Both the position numbers and the translations under genes were made by a program. Shown piece after piece: positions 49,426 to 57,981 of a DNA stretch of 64,000 bases. Origin of the DNA: Halorubellus sp034808145 (lineage in GTDB: Archaea > Halobacteriota > Halobacteria > Halobacteriales > Natrialbaceae); the NCBI RefSeq assembly GCF_034808145.1, contig NZ_JAXHGM010000006.1, positions 62,001 through 126,000 on the forward strand, given 5' to 3'. The stretch's first letter is position 1. Each line of letters begins with the position of its first letter. The notes below the pieces were generated by a model, which saw only the letters and a list, made by a program, of their open reading frames with translations, was not told where the DNA came from and did not search any database.

Positions 49426-49578
49426 GAACCTGACTGTTCCGGTGCGGACCCCAGCCGTCCGAGCGGCGAACCAACGCCTCCTGCTCGGGCCTCTCCGGCC
49501 CGCGCTCCCGGGTCGAGACGTCGTCGAAAGAACGAGAAGATTCCAGCTCGGCATCCGGCTTGCGCCGGTCGGTTCGGG

Positions 49579-50448
49579 TTACAGGAAGCTCTCGATGTGG
49601 TCGGCGACCTCCTCGGGGGTGTCGCCGACGGGGACGCCCGCGTCGTTCAGCGCGTCGATCTTCGACTGCGCCGTCCCGGTGCCGCTCCCGGAGACGATGG
49701 CGCCCGCGTGCCCCATGCGCTTGCCCGGCGGCGCGGTGCGGCCCGCGATGAAGCCAGCGACCGGCGTATCCATGTGCTCGCCGATGTAGCGCGCCGCCGC
49801 CTCCTCGTCCTCGCCACCGATCTCGCCGCACATCACGACCGCGTCGGTGTCCGGGTCGTTCTCGAAGTCCTCGAGCGCGTCCACGAACGTCGTCCCGATG
49901 ATCGGGTCGCCGCCGATACCGATGGCGGTCGTCTGCCCGATACCGCGGTTCGTGAGGTTCGAGACGACCTGGTAGGTCAGCGTCCCCGAACGGGAGACGA
50001 GCCCGACGTTCCCGGACTCGAAGATGTTCCCCGGGAGGATACCGAGCTTCGCCTCGCCGGGCGTGATGATACCCGGACAGTTCGGGCCGATGAGGCGCGT
50101 GTCGACCTCACCGAGCCGCTTGTTCACCTTCGCCATGTCCTGCACGGGAACGCCCTCAGTGATGGCGACCGCGAGGTCGATTGGGGCGTCGAGCGCCTCG
50201 AAGATGGCGTCACCGGCGAACGCCGGCGGCACGAACACGACGCTCGCGTCGGCGTCGTGCTCGCGCGCCGCACGGTCGACCGTGTCGTAGACCGGGACGC
50301 CGTCGACCTCCTGCCCGCCCTTGCCGGGGACCGCACCGGCGACGACGTTCGTCCCGTACTCGATCATCTGGCCGGCGTGGAACTTGCCCTCGCCGCCCGT
50401 GATACCCTGCACGATAACCTTCGTGTCGTCGTCGACTAGCACGCTCAT
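49579..50448 (-). CDS. sucD: succinyl-CoA synthetase (succinate-CoA ligase), alpha subunit
   Basis: A 289-aa protein. The CoA-binding Rossmann domain is VIVQGITGGEGKFHAGQMIEYGTNVVAGAVPGKGG. The active-site phosphohistidine is in MGHAGAIVSGSGTGTAQSKIDALNDAGV. The typical GPNCPGIITPGEAKLGILPG is present. With SucC it makes succinyl-CoA to succinate plus ATP/GTP in the TCA cycle. Its ATG overlaps the TGA of sucC as ATGA, so the subunits are translationally coupled. Confidence 0.97.
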   Translation of the reverse strand: MSVLVDDDTKVIVQGITGGEGKFHAGQMIEYGTNVVAGAVPGKGGQEVDGVPVYDTVDRAAREHDADASVVFVPPAFAGDAIFEALDAPIDLAVAITEGVPVQDMAKVNKRLGEVDTRLIGPNCPGIITPGEAKLGILPGNIFESGNVGLVSRSGTLTYQVVSNLTNRGIGQTTAIGIGGDPIIGTTFVDALEDFENDPDTDAVVMCGEIGGEDEEAAARYIGEHMDTPVAGFIAGRTAPPGKRMGHAGAIVSGSGTGTAQSKIDALNDAGVPVGDTPEEVADHIESFL

Positions 50449-51599
50449 TCCTGGGTCACCTCCTCGGCGTTCGCAACAGCCTGCTGCACCGCGGCCTCGA
50501 GGGTCTTCTCGACCTCGACGAGGTCCTCGTTCAGGATCTCCATCCCTTCCTCCCAGTTCGTCCCCGCGAGCCGGACGACGACCGGCTTCGGGATCTCCTC
50601 GAACTGCTCCAAGGCCTCGTTGATACCGCGAGCGACCTCGTCGCCGCGCGTGATACCACCGAAGATGTTGAAGACGACCGAGTCCACGTTCTCGTCGCTG
50701 AACACCATGTCCAGCGCGTTCGTGACGCGCTCGGCCTTCGCACCGCCACCGATGTCGAGGAAGTTCGCGGGCTTCCCGCCGTAGTGGTCGACGAGGTCGA
50801 GCGTCGTCATCACCAGGCCCGCACCGTTCCCGATGATGCCGACGTTCCCGTCGAGACGCACGTAGTCGAACCCGTACTCGTCGGCCTTCTGCTCGAGTTC
50901 GTCACCGCCCGCGTTCGCCTCGTCCTCCATCTCGGCGAACTTCGGCTGGCGGAACATCGCGTCCTCGTCGATCTTCATCACCGCGTCCGCGGCGACGACC
51001 TCGCGGTCGCTCGTCACCATCACGGGGTTGATCTCGACCTCGCTCGCGTCGCTCTCGTCCCAGAGTTCGTAGACGGTCTGGACGATCTTCGCGACGTCGA
51101 GCGCGACGTCGCCCTCGACGCCGGCGTCGTACACGGCCTTCCGTGCCTGATACGGATGCATCCCGTAGACGGGGTCGACGTGCTCGCGGACGATCGCGTC
51201 GGGCTCCTCCTCGGCGACCTGCTCGATGTCGACACCGCCCTTCGTCGACACCATCACGACGGGCTTGCCCTCGGCGCGGTCCATCGTCACGCCGACGTAC
51301 AGCTCGTTCACGAAGTCCACGGCGCCCTCGACGAGCACGCGCTCGACGGGGATGCCCTTGAGGTCCATCCCGATGATGGCTTCGGCGGCCTCGCGGGCCT
51401 CCTCAGCGTCCTCGACGAGCTTGATACCGCCTGCCTTCCCGCGACCACCGACCTGGACCTGGGCCTTGATCGCGACCGGGTACCCGATGTCGTCGGCCGC
51501 GTCGACAGCTTCGTCCACTGTCGACGCGAGCTTCGACGGCGGGACCGGGATGCCGGCATCCGCGAAGACCTGCTTCCCTTGGAATTCCTGAAGCTTCAT
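50445..51599 (-). CDS. sucC: succinyl-CoA synthetase (succinate-CoA ligase), beta subunit
   Basis: A 384-aa protein. The ATP-grasp fold is MKLQEFQGKQVFADAGIPVP, with YPVAIKAQVQVGGRGKAGGIK, AEVEINPVMV and the C-terminal ligase domain ANFLDIGGGAKAERV, plus FNIFGGITRGDEVARGI. It gives the nucleotide-binding, succinate-activating half of the enzyme. The ATG at 51599 is preferred over an upstream one because GAGGTGAG (complement of 51607-51614) sits 7 nt before it, a classical Shine-Dalgarno; most genes here lack one. Confidence 0.97.
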   Translation of the reverse strand: MKLQEFQGKQVFADAGIPVPPSKLASTVDEAVDAADDIGYPVAIKAQVQVGGRGKAGGIKLVEDAEEAREAAEAIIGMDLKGIPVERVLVEGAVDFVNELYVGVTMDRAEGKPVVMVSTKGGVDIEQVAEEEPDAIVREHVDPVYGMHPYQARKAVYDAGVEGDVALDVAKIVQTVYELWDESDASEVEINPVMVTSDREVVAADAVMKIDEDAMFRQPKFAEMEDEANAGGDELEQKADEYGFDYVRLDGNVGIIGNGAGLVMTTLDLVDHYGGKPANFLDIGGGAKAERVTNALDMVFSDENVDSVVFNIFGGITRGDEVARGINEALEQFEEIPKPVVVRLAGTNWEEGMEILNEDLVEVEKTLEAAVQQAVANAEEVTQE

Positions 51600-51606
51600 G
51601 ATGTAA

Positions 51607-51614
51607 CTCACCTC
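51607..51614 (-). promoter_or_regulatory. Shine-Dalgarno site of sucC
   Basis: GAGGTGAG on the minus strand, 7 nt before the sucC ATG. It fixes the start codon and shows that sucCD mRNA has a leader; 'ggtttaac' near 51690 could be the TATA box. Confidence 0.7.
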
Positions 51615-51748
51615 GAAGTACCGATAGCCGCGAGTTAGTAGTATCGAAAGCGACGGACGGTTCTCGGCCTCGGCCGGGCCGTTCAAGTTAAACCGATGTC
51701 ATCCGTTAACTCGGGCATCCAGCCAGCCGTTGTCGGCGGGGCGAGACC

Positions 51749-53851
51749 ATGACGACCAAGATGACGGCGTACGTCCAGTTGCTACTGCTGTCAGCGGTCG
51801 TTTCCGCGGGTCTCTGCGTCTACGCGGTCGTCCGCTATCGGACGGCGACGCGTAACCGCGAGTCCCTCCGGTACTTCGCCGTTCTGATGGGCGCTGCGGG
51901 AGCGTGGTCGGTCACGCACGCGATTGGAATCTCGGTCGTCGGCTTCGAGACGAAGGTGCTCCTGCTTGCCGTGTCGAACGTCGCAACCGTCGTCGTTCCC
52001 ACGGCCTGGCTGACGTTCGCGCTCTCCTACACCGACAACGGCGACTACATCACGCGGCGGACGCTCGCCGCACTCGCGGTCGAGCCCGTCGTCGTCCTCG
52101 TCGGGCTGGCGACGACGCTCACGCACGGGCACACCCTCTATTTCGCCGACCTCGCCCTCACGAACGACCCCGGGTTCTGGCTGCTTTCTCGCGAAGCCGG
52201 CCCGTTGTGGGTCCTGCACTCCGCGTACTCGTATGCGCTCGTCGTCACTGGCGCGATCGTCTTCCTACGGTTCGTCAGGCTCGACGACGAGACGTACCGC
52301 GGGCAAGCAGCCCTCCTCGTGGGCGGTAGCCTCCTTCCGGTCGTCGCGAACGCTGTGTTCGTCTTGGATATCGTCGACCTGACGGTGAACCTGACGTCGG
52401 TCGTCCTCGGGATATCCGGGCTCGCGTTCGCGGTCGCCATCTCCCGGTATCGGTTCTTCGACCTGGCACCGACCGCCCGCGACACCGTCGTCGAGCGGAT
52501 GCGCGACGGGTACGTGGTCTACGACGGAGCAGGCGTCATCGTCGACAGCAACGACGCGGCCAGCGACCTGCTGGGGGCCGCCGACGACCTCGTCGGCGAA
52601 CCGCTCGCGTCGGTCGCGCCGGCGCTCGACGACGTCGTCGAAGGATCGGAGGTCGGGACCGACTCTCGCGAGGAACTCGTCCGCGGTCACGGGACCGACC
52701 GGCGGTACGTGGACGTGACGGTGTCCGACCTCCCCGAGGTCGAGGGGACGCTCGTCGTCCTCAGGGACATCACGGAGCAGAAGCGCACGGAACGCCGGTT
52801 CCAGGCGCTCATCGAGCGCTCGTCGGACATCGTCACGGTCCTCGGCGAGGACGGCGTCGTCGAGTACATCAGCCCCACCGTCGAGCGCAGTCTCGGCATC
52901 CCGCCGGACGCCATCGTCGGGAACGTCGTCTTCGACTTCGTGCATCCGGACGACGCCGAGGACCTCCGGGCGGTGTTCGAGGCGAGCGTCGACGAGTCCG
53001 GTGCGGTCGAACGCATCGAGTACCGGCTGCCGGACGCCGACGGGGACTGGCACGTCCACGAGGCCGTCGGCCGGAACTTCATCGACGACCCGAGCGTCGG
53101 CGGTATCGTCGTGAACGCGCGCGACGTCACCGAGCGGAAGGAACGCGAACGCGAGCTCGAAGCGACGATGACGGACCTGGAACGGACGAACGACCGCCTG
53201 GAGCGGTTCGCGAGCGTCGTCAGTCACGACCTCCGGAATCCGCTGAACGTCGCGGACGGCTACGCGGAACTCCTCGAGGAGACCGTCGACGACCCGGCGG
53301 TGGACGAGATACGGACGTCCCACGACCGGATGCGTCGCATCATCGACGACGTCCTCGCGCTCGCTCGCGACGACGACGTCACCGAACGCTCGGAGATATC
53401 GCTCGAGACGCTCGCCGAGGAAGCGTGGGACGTCGTCGACACGGCGGACGCGGCGCTCTCGGTCGAACCGGGCACCGTCGTCGCGGACCGAACGCGCCTC
53501 TCGCGGGTCTTCGAGAACCTGTTCCGGAACGCGGTCGAGCACGCGGCGACCGGCTCCCGGACGGCCTCCGGTGACGCGCCGCTGACGGTGACGGTGACGG
53601 TGACCGTCGGACCGCTCCCCGACGAGGACGGCTTCTTCGTCGCCGACGACGGCCCCGGCATCCCCGAGGACGTCGCCGAGTCGTTGTTCGAGGAGGGCGT
53701 CTCCGGCGACGGCGGGACGGGCCTCGGGCTCTCAATCGTCGCGGACATCGTGAACGCGCACGACTGGGTGGTCGACGTTGACACCGACGCGGACGGCGCT
53801 CGCTTCGAGGTCCGGCCGGGTGACCGGCCGGTGCTCGCGACCCGGCGGTGA
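51749..53851 (+). CDS. membrane histidine kinase: 7TM sensor - PAS - PAS - HisKA - HATPase
   Basis: A 700-aa protein. A seven-helix N-terminal sensor (residues 5-230, histidine-kinase N-terminal 7TM type) is followed by PAS domain 1 (about 245-345), PAS domain 2 (about 350-465, YISPTVERSLGIPPDAIVGN), HisKA with the phosphorylated His493 in SVVSHDLRNPLNV, and HATPase_c (NLFRNAVEHAAT, DDGPGIPEDVAE, GGTGLGLSIVADIV). It senses a membrane or extracellular signal and phosphorylates an unlinked response regulator. The catalytic half closely resembles that of the kinase at 16919. Confidence 0.95.
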   Translation: MTTKMTAYVQLLLLSAVVSAGLCVYAVVRYRTATRNRESLRYFAVLMGAAGAWSVTHAIGISVVGFETKVLLLAVSNVATVVVPTAWLTFALSYTDNGDYITRRTLAALAVEPVVVLVGLATTLTHGHTLYFADLALTNDPGFWLLSREAGPLWVLHSAYSYALVVTGAIVFLRFVRLDDETYRGQAALLVGGSLLPVVANAVFVLDIVDLTVNLTSVVLGISGLAFAVAISRYRFFDLAPTARDTVVERMRDGYVVYDGAGVIVDSNDAASDLLGAADDLVGEPLASVAPALDDVVEGSEVGTDSREELVRGHGTDRRYVDVTVSDLPEVEGTLVVLRDITEQKRTERRFQALIERSSDIVTVLGEDGVVEYISPTVERSLGIPPDAIVGNVVFDFVHPDDAEDLRAVFEASVDESGAVERIEYRLPDADGDWHVHEAVGRNFIDDPSVGGIVVNARDVTERKERERELEATMTDLERTNDRLERFASVVSHDLRNPLNVADGYAELLEETVDDPAVDEIRTSHDRMRRIIDDVLALARDDDVTERSEISLETLAEEAWDVVDTADAALSVEPGTVVADRTRLSRVFENLFRNAVEHAATGSRTASGDAPLTVTVTVTVGPLPDEDGFFVADDGPGIPEDVAESLFEEGVSGDGGTGLGLSIVADIVNAHDWVVDVDTDADGARFEVRPGDRPVLATRR

Positions 53852-54148
53852 GAGCGGCGACTCGACCGGTGCGACGCGACGGAGACCGCCGACGTCATCT
53901 CGTCGCGCGACCGCAGCAGGACTCGATGATCGCGTCCCGCGGGCGGTAATCGACCGTTACCGCCCTCACGCGAACGTTTAAGCGTCGTCCTCGCGACGGT
54001 ACGGTGAGTATCCGGCTCCGTTCAGTGGTCGGATCCGGGACGACCACCGCGGCCGGCTCGCGCGAATCCTCGCTCGCGACGAAACGCCCCACCGACAGCT
54101 GTTCGCACTCGCCGCGACCGTTCGACGAACACCGACCAACAGCGACCT

Positions 54149-54688
54149 ATGACACTCGACCAGGACGCGATATTCCATACGCTCAGCAACGAACGCCGTC
54201 GTTCCGTCATCCAGGTGCTTCGCGCCCGGGACGCGGCGACGGTGCGCGACCTTACCGGCGCGGTCGCCGGCATCGAGTACGGGGTCGACGCCGACCGGCT
54301 CGACCACCGGCAGCGCAAGCGCGTGTACACGTCGCTCGTCCAGACGCACCTGCCGTCGATGGCGAGCTACGGGCTCGTCGAGTACGACAAGGACCGGGGC
54401 GTCGTCACCCCCGAAGCGTCCCTCGACACGTTCGACCCGTACCTCGACGCGGAGGCGAGTGCCGCACGCTCGAACGCTCGGACCCTCCGGTCGCTGACCG
54501 GGGCGTTCGCCGTCCTGACCGCGCTGCTGGCCGTCGACGCCCCTCTCATCGGGGGGATTCCCGCGTTCGCGGTCGCACTCACCGGGACGCTCGGCATCGG
54601 CGCGCTCGCCGCAGGCACCGCCCTGAGCGCTCGTAGCACGCTCGCCGAGTCGCGGACTGGCGGTCCGGAGGCCTCGCGAGAGAAATGA
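54149..54688 (+). CDS. DUF7344-like winged-helix membrane protein
   Basis: A 179-aa protein. The N-terminal half is a DUF7344-type winged helix (ALSNERRRSVIQVLRARDAATVRDLTGAVAG, with YTSLVQTHLPSMASYGLVEYDKDRGVV, the characteristic 'HLP.la..glv.yd'). The C-terminal half has two membrane helices (LTGAFAVLTALLAVDAPLIG and AFAVALTGTLGIGALAAGTAL). It is a probable one-component transcription regulator tethered to the membrane. The 297 nt before it contain a TATA-like 'gtttaagc' near 53977, about 170 nt from the ATG, implying a leader. Confidence 0.85.
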   Translation: MTLDQDAIFHTLSNERRRSVIQVLRARDAATVRDLTGAVAGIEYGVDADRLDHRQRKRVYTSLVQTHLPSMASYGLVEYDKDRGVVTPEASLDTFDPYLDAEASAARSNARTLRSLTGAFAVLTALLAVDAPLIGGIPAFAVALTGTLGIGALAAGTALSARSTLAESRTGGPEASREK

Positions 54689-54792
54689 GGACCGGAGCGT
54701 GAGCACGGCCGTCGGTCTCCCCAGGCTGCCGTGCTCGCCCCGTCGGTAGACGTCGCTTCCGGCGTCGGCATCGAGCGAACGACCGCGTTCGC

Positions 54793-55323
54793 TCAGGAGA
54801 TGAGGAGCTCTTCGCCGCGTTCGACGTCGATGCGGCACGGCGGACTGATCTTGTTGTACGCGCGTCGGAACGCCTCCTTGCCGGCCTCGGCCTGGTCCAC
54901 GTCGCAGTACAGCGTGAACAGCCGCTCGCCGTCCTGGATGCGCGCCGCGGTCCCGACGACCTTCCCGAACGCCTGACGCATCCCGTCGGAGACACGGTCC
55001 GCACCCGCGCCCGTCGCCTGCTTGTTCTCCCGGATCACGTGATGCGGGAACTTCCGCAGGATCATCTTGTAGTTCCCCTCGCCCTGCGTCTTGATCATGT
55101 GACGGTTCGCCGACAGGCGCGCCGCCTCCAGGCTACCGTGGCGGATCTGGAGCTCCTCGTCCACGCGCAGACTGATCTGGACGTCGTAGTCGTCGGCGTC
55201 GCTCTCCGCGTCGCCCATCTTGTGCTGTGCGATCTTCGACCCAGGGATGCCCGTGATGTACTCGCGCCGCGTGTACGGCGGCTTCGAGATCTCTCGGTAC
55301 ATCGACGCCGGCTTGTCGCTCAT
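54793..55323 (-). CDS. rpl10e: large ribosomal subunit protein uL16 (L10e)
   Basis: A 176-aa protein with the archaeal L10e pattern: MYREISKPPYTRREYITGIPGSKIAQHKMG, EELQIRHGSLEAARLSANRHM, YKMILRKFPHHVIRENKQATGAGADRVSDGMRQAFGKVVGTAARI. It belongs to the ribosomal uL16 family, which contacts the A-site tRNA elbow on the 50S subunit. It is transcribed leftwards and alone here. Confidence 0.97.
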   Translation of the reverse strand: MSDKPASMYREISKPPYTRREYITGIPGSKIAQHKMGDAESDADDYDVQISLRVDEELQIRHGSLEAARLSANRHMIKTQGEGNYKMILRKFPHHVIRENKQATGAGADRVSDGMRQAFGKVVGTAARIQDGERLFTLYCDVDQAEAGKEAFRRAYNKISPPCRIDVERGEELLIS

Positions 55324-55390
55324 GGTTCGAAGGAACGGCAGCGCGAGGAAAACGATTTCGCTTCGCGGGCCCCGCCGCGAGGTCGAGGAG

Positions 55391-55467
55391 CGTGCCGGTC
55401 ACTGCCGTCGAGCTGGCGTGCGTGCCGGTCACTCCCGTCGAGCCGGCGCTGGCCGGTCACTCCGCGT
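55391..55467. repeat. 30-nt tandem repeat (2.5 copies) at the dppB-type stop codon
   Basis: Copy 1 55391-55420 and copy 2 55421-55450 share CGTGCCGGTCACT-cCCGTCGAG-CtGGCG with two or three mismatches. A third partial copy starts at 55451 (GGCCGGTCACTCC) and carries the permease stop codon. It lies between rpl10e and the permease gene. No function is known; slipped-strand expansion is likely. Confidence 0.55.
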
Positions 55468-56434
55468 CCGTCCGCGGGTCCACGTACCCGAGCCCGACGT
55501 CCTGCACGAAGTTCGCGAACACGCCGACGGCGGCGACCGTCATCGTGATACCGATGACGAACGGGAGATTCCGGGCCTTGACGGCCTGGATGCCCATCTG
55601 ACCGATTCCGGGGGCGTTGAACACGAACTCCAGGACGAACACGTGCACGACGAGGACCGTGACGAGGTCCGCGAGGAACATCGCGATGAGCGGGAGTGCG
55701 GCGTTCCGGAGGACGTGGAGCATCACGCGGTACTCGCTCGCGCCCTTCGCTCGCGCGAGCTTCACGAAGTCCGCGGTGACGTACTCGAGGCACTCCGAGC
55801 GCGCGTACCGGAGCTGGCCGGCGACGAGCGACAGCGCGAGGATCGCGGCGATGACGCCGAACTCCGCGAGGTGCCTGGGCTGCCAGATGTCGACGGTTTC
55901 GCCGACGACGTAGAACTTCGGGTTGATGCGGCCGAGCGTGAAGTCGATGAGGCCGAGTTCGGATTCGAGGACGAACAGCGCGACCTCGGCGACGAAGAAG
56001 TTCGGGATGCCGAACCCGAAGTACCCGATCGACTGGATGACGCGGTCGACGTACCCGCCGTTGTTGACCGCGGCGAACACGCCGAGGCCGATACCGCCGG
56101 TGACGCCGACGACGACCGCCGGGACCGCGTACGTGAGCGTGTACGGGAGGTGCTTCGCGAGCAGTGCGGTGACCGCGGGACCTTGCTCGAAGCCCGCGGT
56201 CGACTGCCCCCAGTTCAGGGTGGTGACGTCCCAGAGGAAGCCGGCGTACCGCGCGAGGAACGACTGGCCGCCGTCGCTCGCCGACAGGAGCGTCTGGAGG
56301 TCGCCGCTCGCGACGCGGAGCGTCCCGGTCGGGTCCGGGCCGAGCGCGAGCACGAGGAAGACGAGCGTGACGACGCCGTAGAACGAGAGGACGGCGAACA
56401 GCGCCCGACGTGCGACGAACCGCCGGTTCACCAT
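55457..56434 (-). CDS. ABC transporter permease, DppB/OppB type (peptide/nickel)
   Basis: A 325-aa protein with six membrane segments. It has the binding-protein-dependent permease 'EAA' loop YVTADFVKLARAKGASEYRVMLHVLRNAALPLI (EAA---G----I-LP) and the DppB N-terminal segment VARRALFAVLSFYGVVTLVFLVLALGPDPTG. It forms a heterodimeric channel with a DppC-type partner, here encoded divergently 149 nt away at 56584. No ATPase or substrate-binding protein is adjacent, so those must be elsewhere. Confidence 0.92.
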   Translation of the reverse strand: MVNRRFVARRALFAVLSFYGVVTLVFLVLALGPDPTGTLRVASGDLQTLLSASDGGQSFLARYAGFLWDVTTLNWGQSTAGFEQGPAVTALLAKHLPYTLTYAVPAVVVGVTGGIGLGVFAAVNNGGYVDRVIQSIGYFGFGIPNFFVAEVALFVLESELGLIDFTLGRINPKFYVVGETVDIWQPRHLAEFGVIAAILALSLVAGQLRYARSECLEYVTADFVKLARAKGASEYRVMLHVLRNAALPLIAMFLADLVTVLVVHVFVLEFVFNAPGIGQMGIQAVKARNLPFVIGITMTVAAVGVFANFVQDVGLGYVDPRTDAE

Positions 56435-56583
56435 GATCGCCTCCAGGCGAGCGCCCGTCGAGCGGTGTCGTCGGTGCCGCGACCCTGCATCGACCGTGGA
56501 TGCGTGTTACGACACCAAATAGCGTGTGAAGCATCAAATACTCGTTTGACCCTCTGAATGACTTTTACCGTCTCGCGCCGACG

Positions 56584-57876
56584 ATGGTGACGACGACTCA
56601 CATGACCGACCGCGAGACTGACGGCACGGCGACCGCTGCGACCGAGACGGACGGTGGCGTCGCGGACGCCGCGGACGTCGCGGCGTTCCAGACCGTCGAC
56701 TGGGAGGCTATCGAGCCGTCCCGGCGCGGCCTCCGGAAACGGACGATTGTCTTCCTCCTCGGCGCCGCCGTGCTCGCTGCGGGCGTCCTCTACGACTACT
56801 TCGTCGTTCAGGCGAAGCAACCGACGTTCGAGGGCATCGGGCCGACGGTCTCGCTGTTCGGCCAGCAGCTCCTCCCCCTGTACTGGAACGTCACCGGCAT
56901 CGAGTGGTTGTTCGTGACCGCGGTGCTCGTCGCCACGTGCTTCGTCGCCGTTCCGCTCGTCCGACGGCCGCGGCTCACGCGACTGTACTGGCGACGGCTG
57001 CGGGGCGACCGGTTCGCGACCGCCTCGCTCGTCTTCCTCGCGCTCGTGTTCGTCGCGGGCGTCGTCGGGCCCGTCCTCTACCCGCCGTCGATCGACACCG
57101 CCGCCCAGAGCCAGCCGCCGGCGTTCACGAGCACGCCGATGAACTACTACGTCTCCGACTGCGTCGGGACGGTCGCGGACGGCCGCTGTCACGGCACCCT
57201 CCAGTACCCGCTCGGGACGAACGCGCTCGGGAAACCCCTGACCGCGCTCGTCGTCTCGGGGATGCGCGTCGTCGTCGAGCTCGCGTTCGTCATCTCGCTG
57301 TTCGTCGTCCCGCTCGCGACCGTCGTCGGCGTGCTCGCGGGCTACTACGGCGGGCGCACGGACACCACGCTGATGGGGTACGTCGACGCGCAGCAGGCCG
57401 TGCCCGCGTTCGTCGTCTACCTCGTCCTCGCGTTCTGGGGGCGGACGCTGTTCCTGTTCGTCCTCGTGTTCGGTCTGTTCTCGTGGGGTGGTATCGCCCG
57501 TCTCGTCCGGAGCGAGACCGTTCAACGCAAACAGGACCAGTACGTGCTCGCCGCGAAGAACGCCGGCGCGAGCGACCGGCACGTCATCCGCGAGCACATC
57601 CTCCCGAACGTCTCTAGCACCGTCATCACGGCCTTGACGCGGATGATACCGCTCCTCATCCTCCTGCATACCGCCGTCGCCTACATGGGCATGAACAACA
57701 TCATGAACGAATCTTGGGGGGAGACCATCGCGAACGGATTCAACGGCCTCCAGGCCGCGTTCCCGCAGGTCTGGTGGACGCCCGTGTTCCCGACGATCGC
57801 GCTCGCGCTCACCGTGATGACGTTCAGCGCGCTCGGCGACGGGCTTCGGGACGCACTCGACCCACGCGACGCGTGA
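56584..57876 (+). CDS. ABC transporter permease, DppC/OppC type with N-terminal extension
   Basis: A 430-aa protein. The DppC-type permease core (residues about 190-425) has the EAA loop YVLAAKNAGASDRHVIREHILPNVSSTVITALT and LLHTAVAYMGMNN. Preceding it is an acidic tail and two extra membrane helices (ten or more in all), longer than the usual 290-300 aa. It is the partner of the permease at 55457 and transcribed away from it. An in-frame ATG at 56602 is an alternative start. Confidence 0.9.
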   Translation: MVTTTHMTDRETDGTATAATETDGGVADAADVAAFQTVDWEAIEPSRRGLRKRTIVFLLGAAVLAAGVLYDYFVVQAKQPTFEGIGPTVSLFGQQLLPLYWNVTGIEWLFVTAVLVATCFVAVPLVRRPRLTRLYWRRLRGDRFATASLVFLALVFVAGVVGPVLYPPSIDTAAQSQPPAFTSTPMNYYVSDCVGTVADGRCHGTLQYPLGTNALGKPLTALVVSGMRVVVELAFVISLFVVPLATVVGVLAGYYGGRTDTTLMGYVDAQQAVPAFVVYLVLAFWGRTLFLFVLVFGLFSWGGIARLVRSETVQRKQDQYVLAAKNAGASDRHVIREHILPNVSSTVITALTRMIPLLILLHTAVAYMGMNNIMNESWGETIANGFNGLQAAFPQVWWTPVFPTIALALTVMTFSALGDGLRDALDPRDA

Positions 57877-57981
57877 CGGCTCCCCGCTGCGATGGCGCGC
57901 ACCCGGTCGACAGCGTTCAGTCAGTCGTCGGCTGTCGGTCAGTAGTGGGTGGGTAGTCGGCCGGTCGCGTTCGTCTGTCCC

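Noticed and set aside
46738..49554. A 938-codon open frame on the minus strand across the acidic protein genes
   Set aside because: It is the complement of Asp/Glu/Ser-rich repeats on the plus strand and lacks any domain. The plus-strand genes have proper starts, promoters and C-terminal helices.
54004..54636. A GTG-started frame overlapping the DUF7344-like gene
   Set aside because: Although it lies near a TATA box, it overlaps a clear winged-helix gene in another frame and its translation is Arg-rich without motifs.
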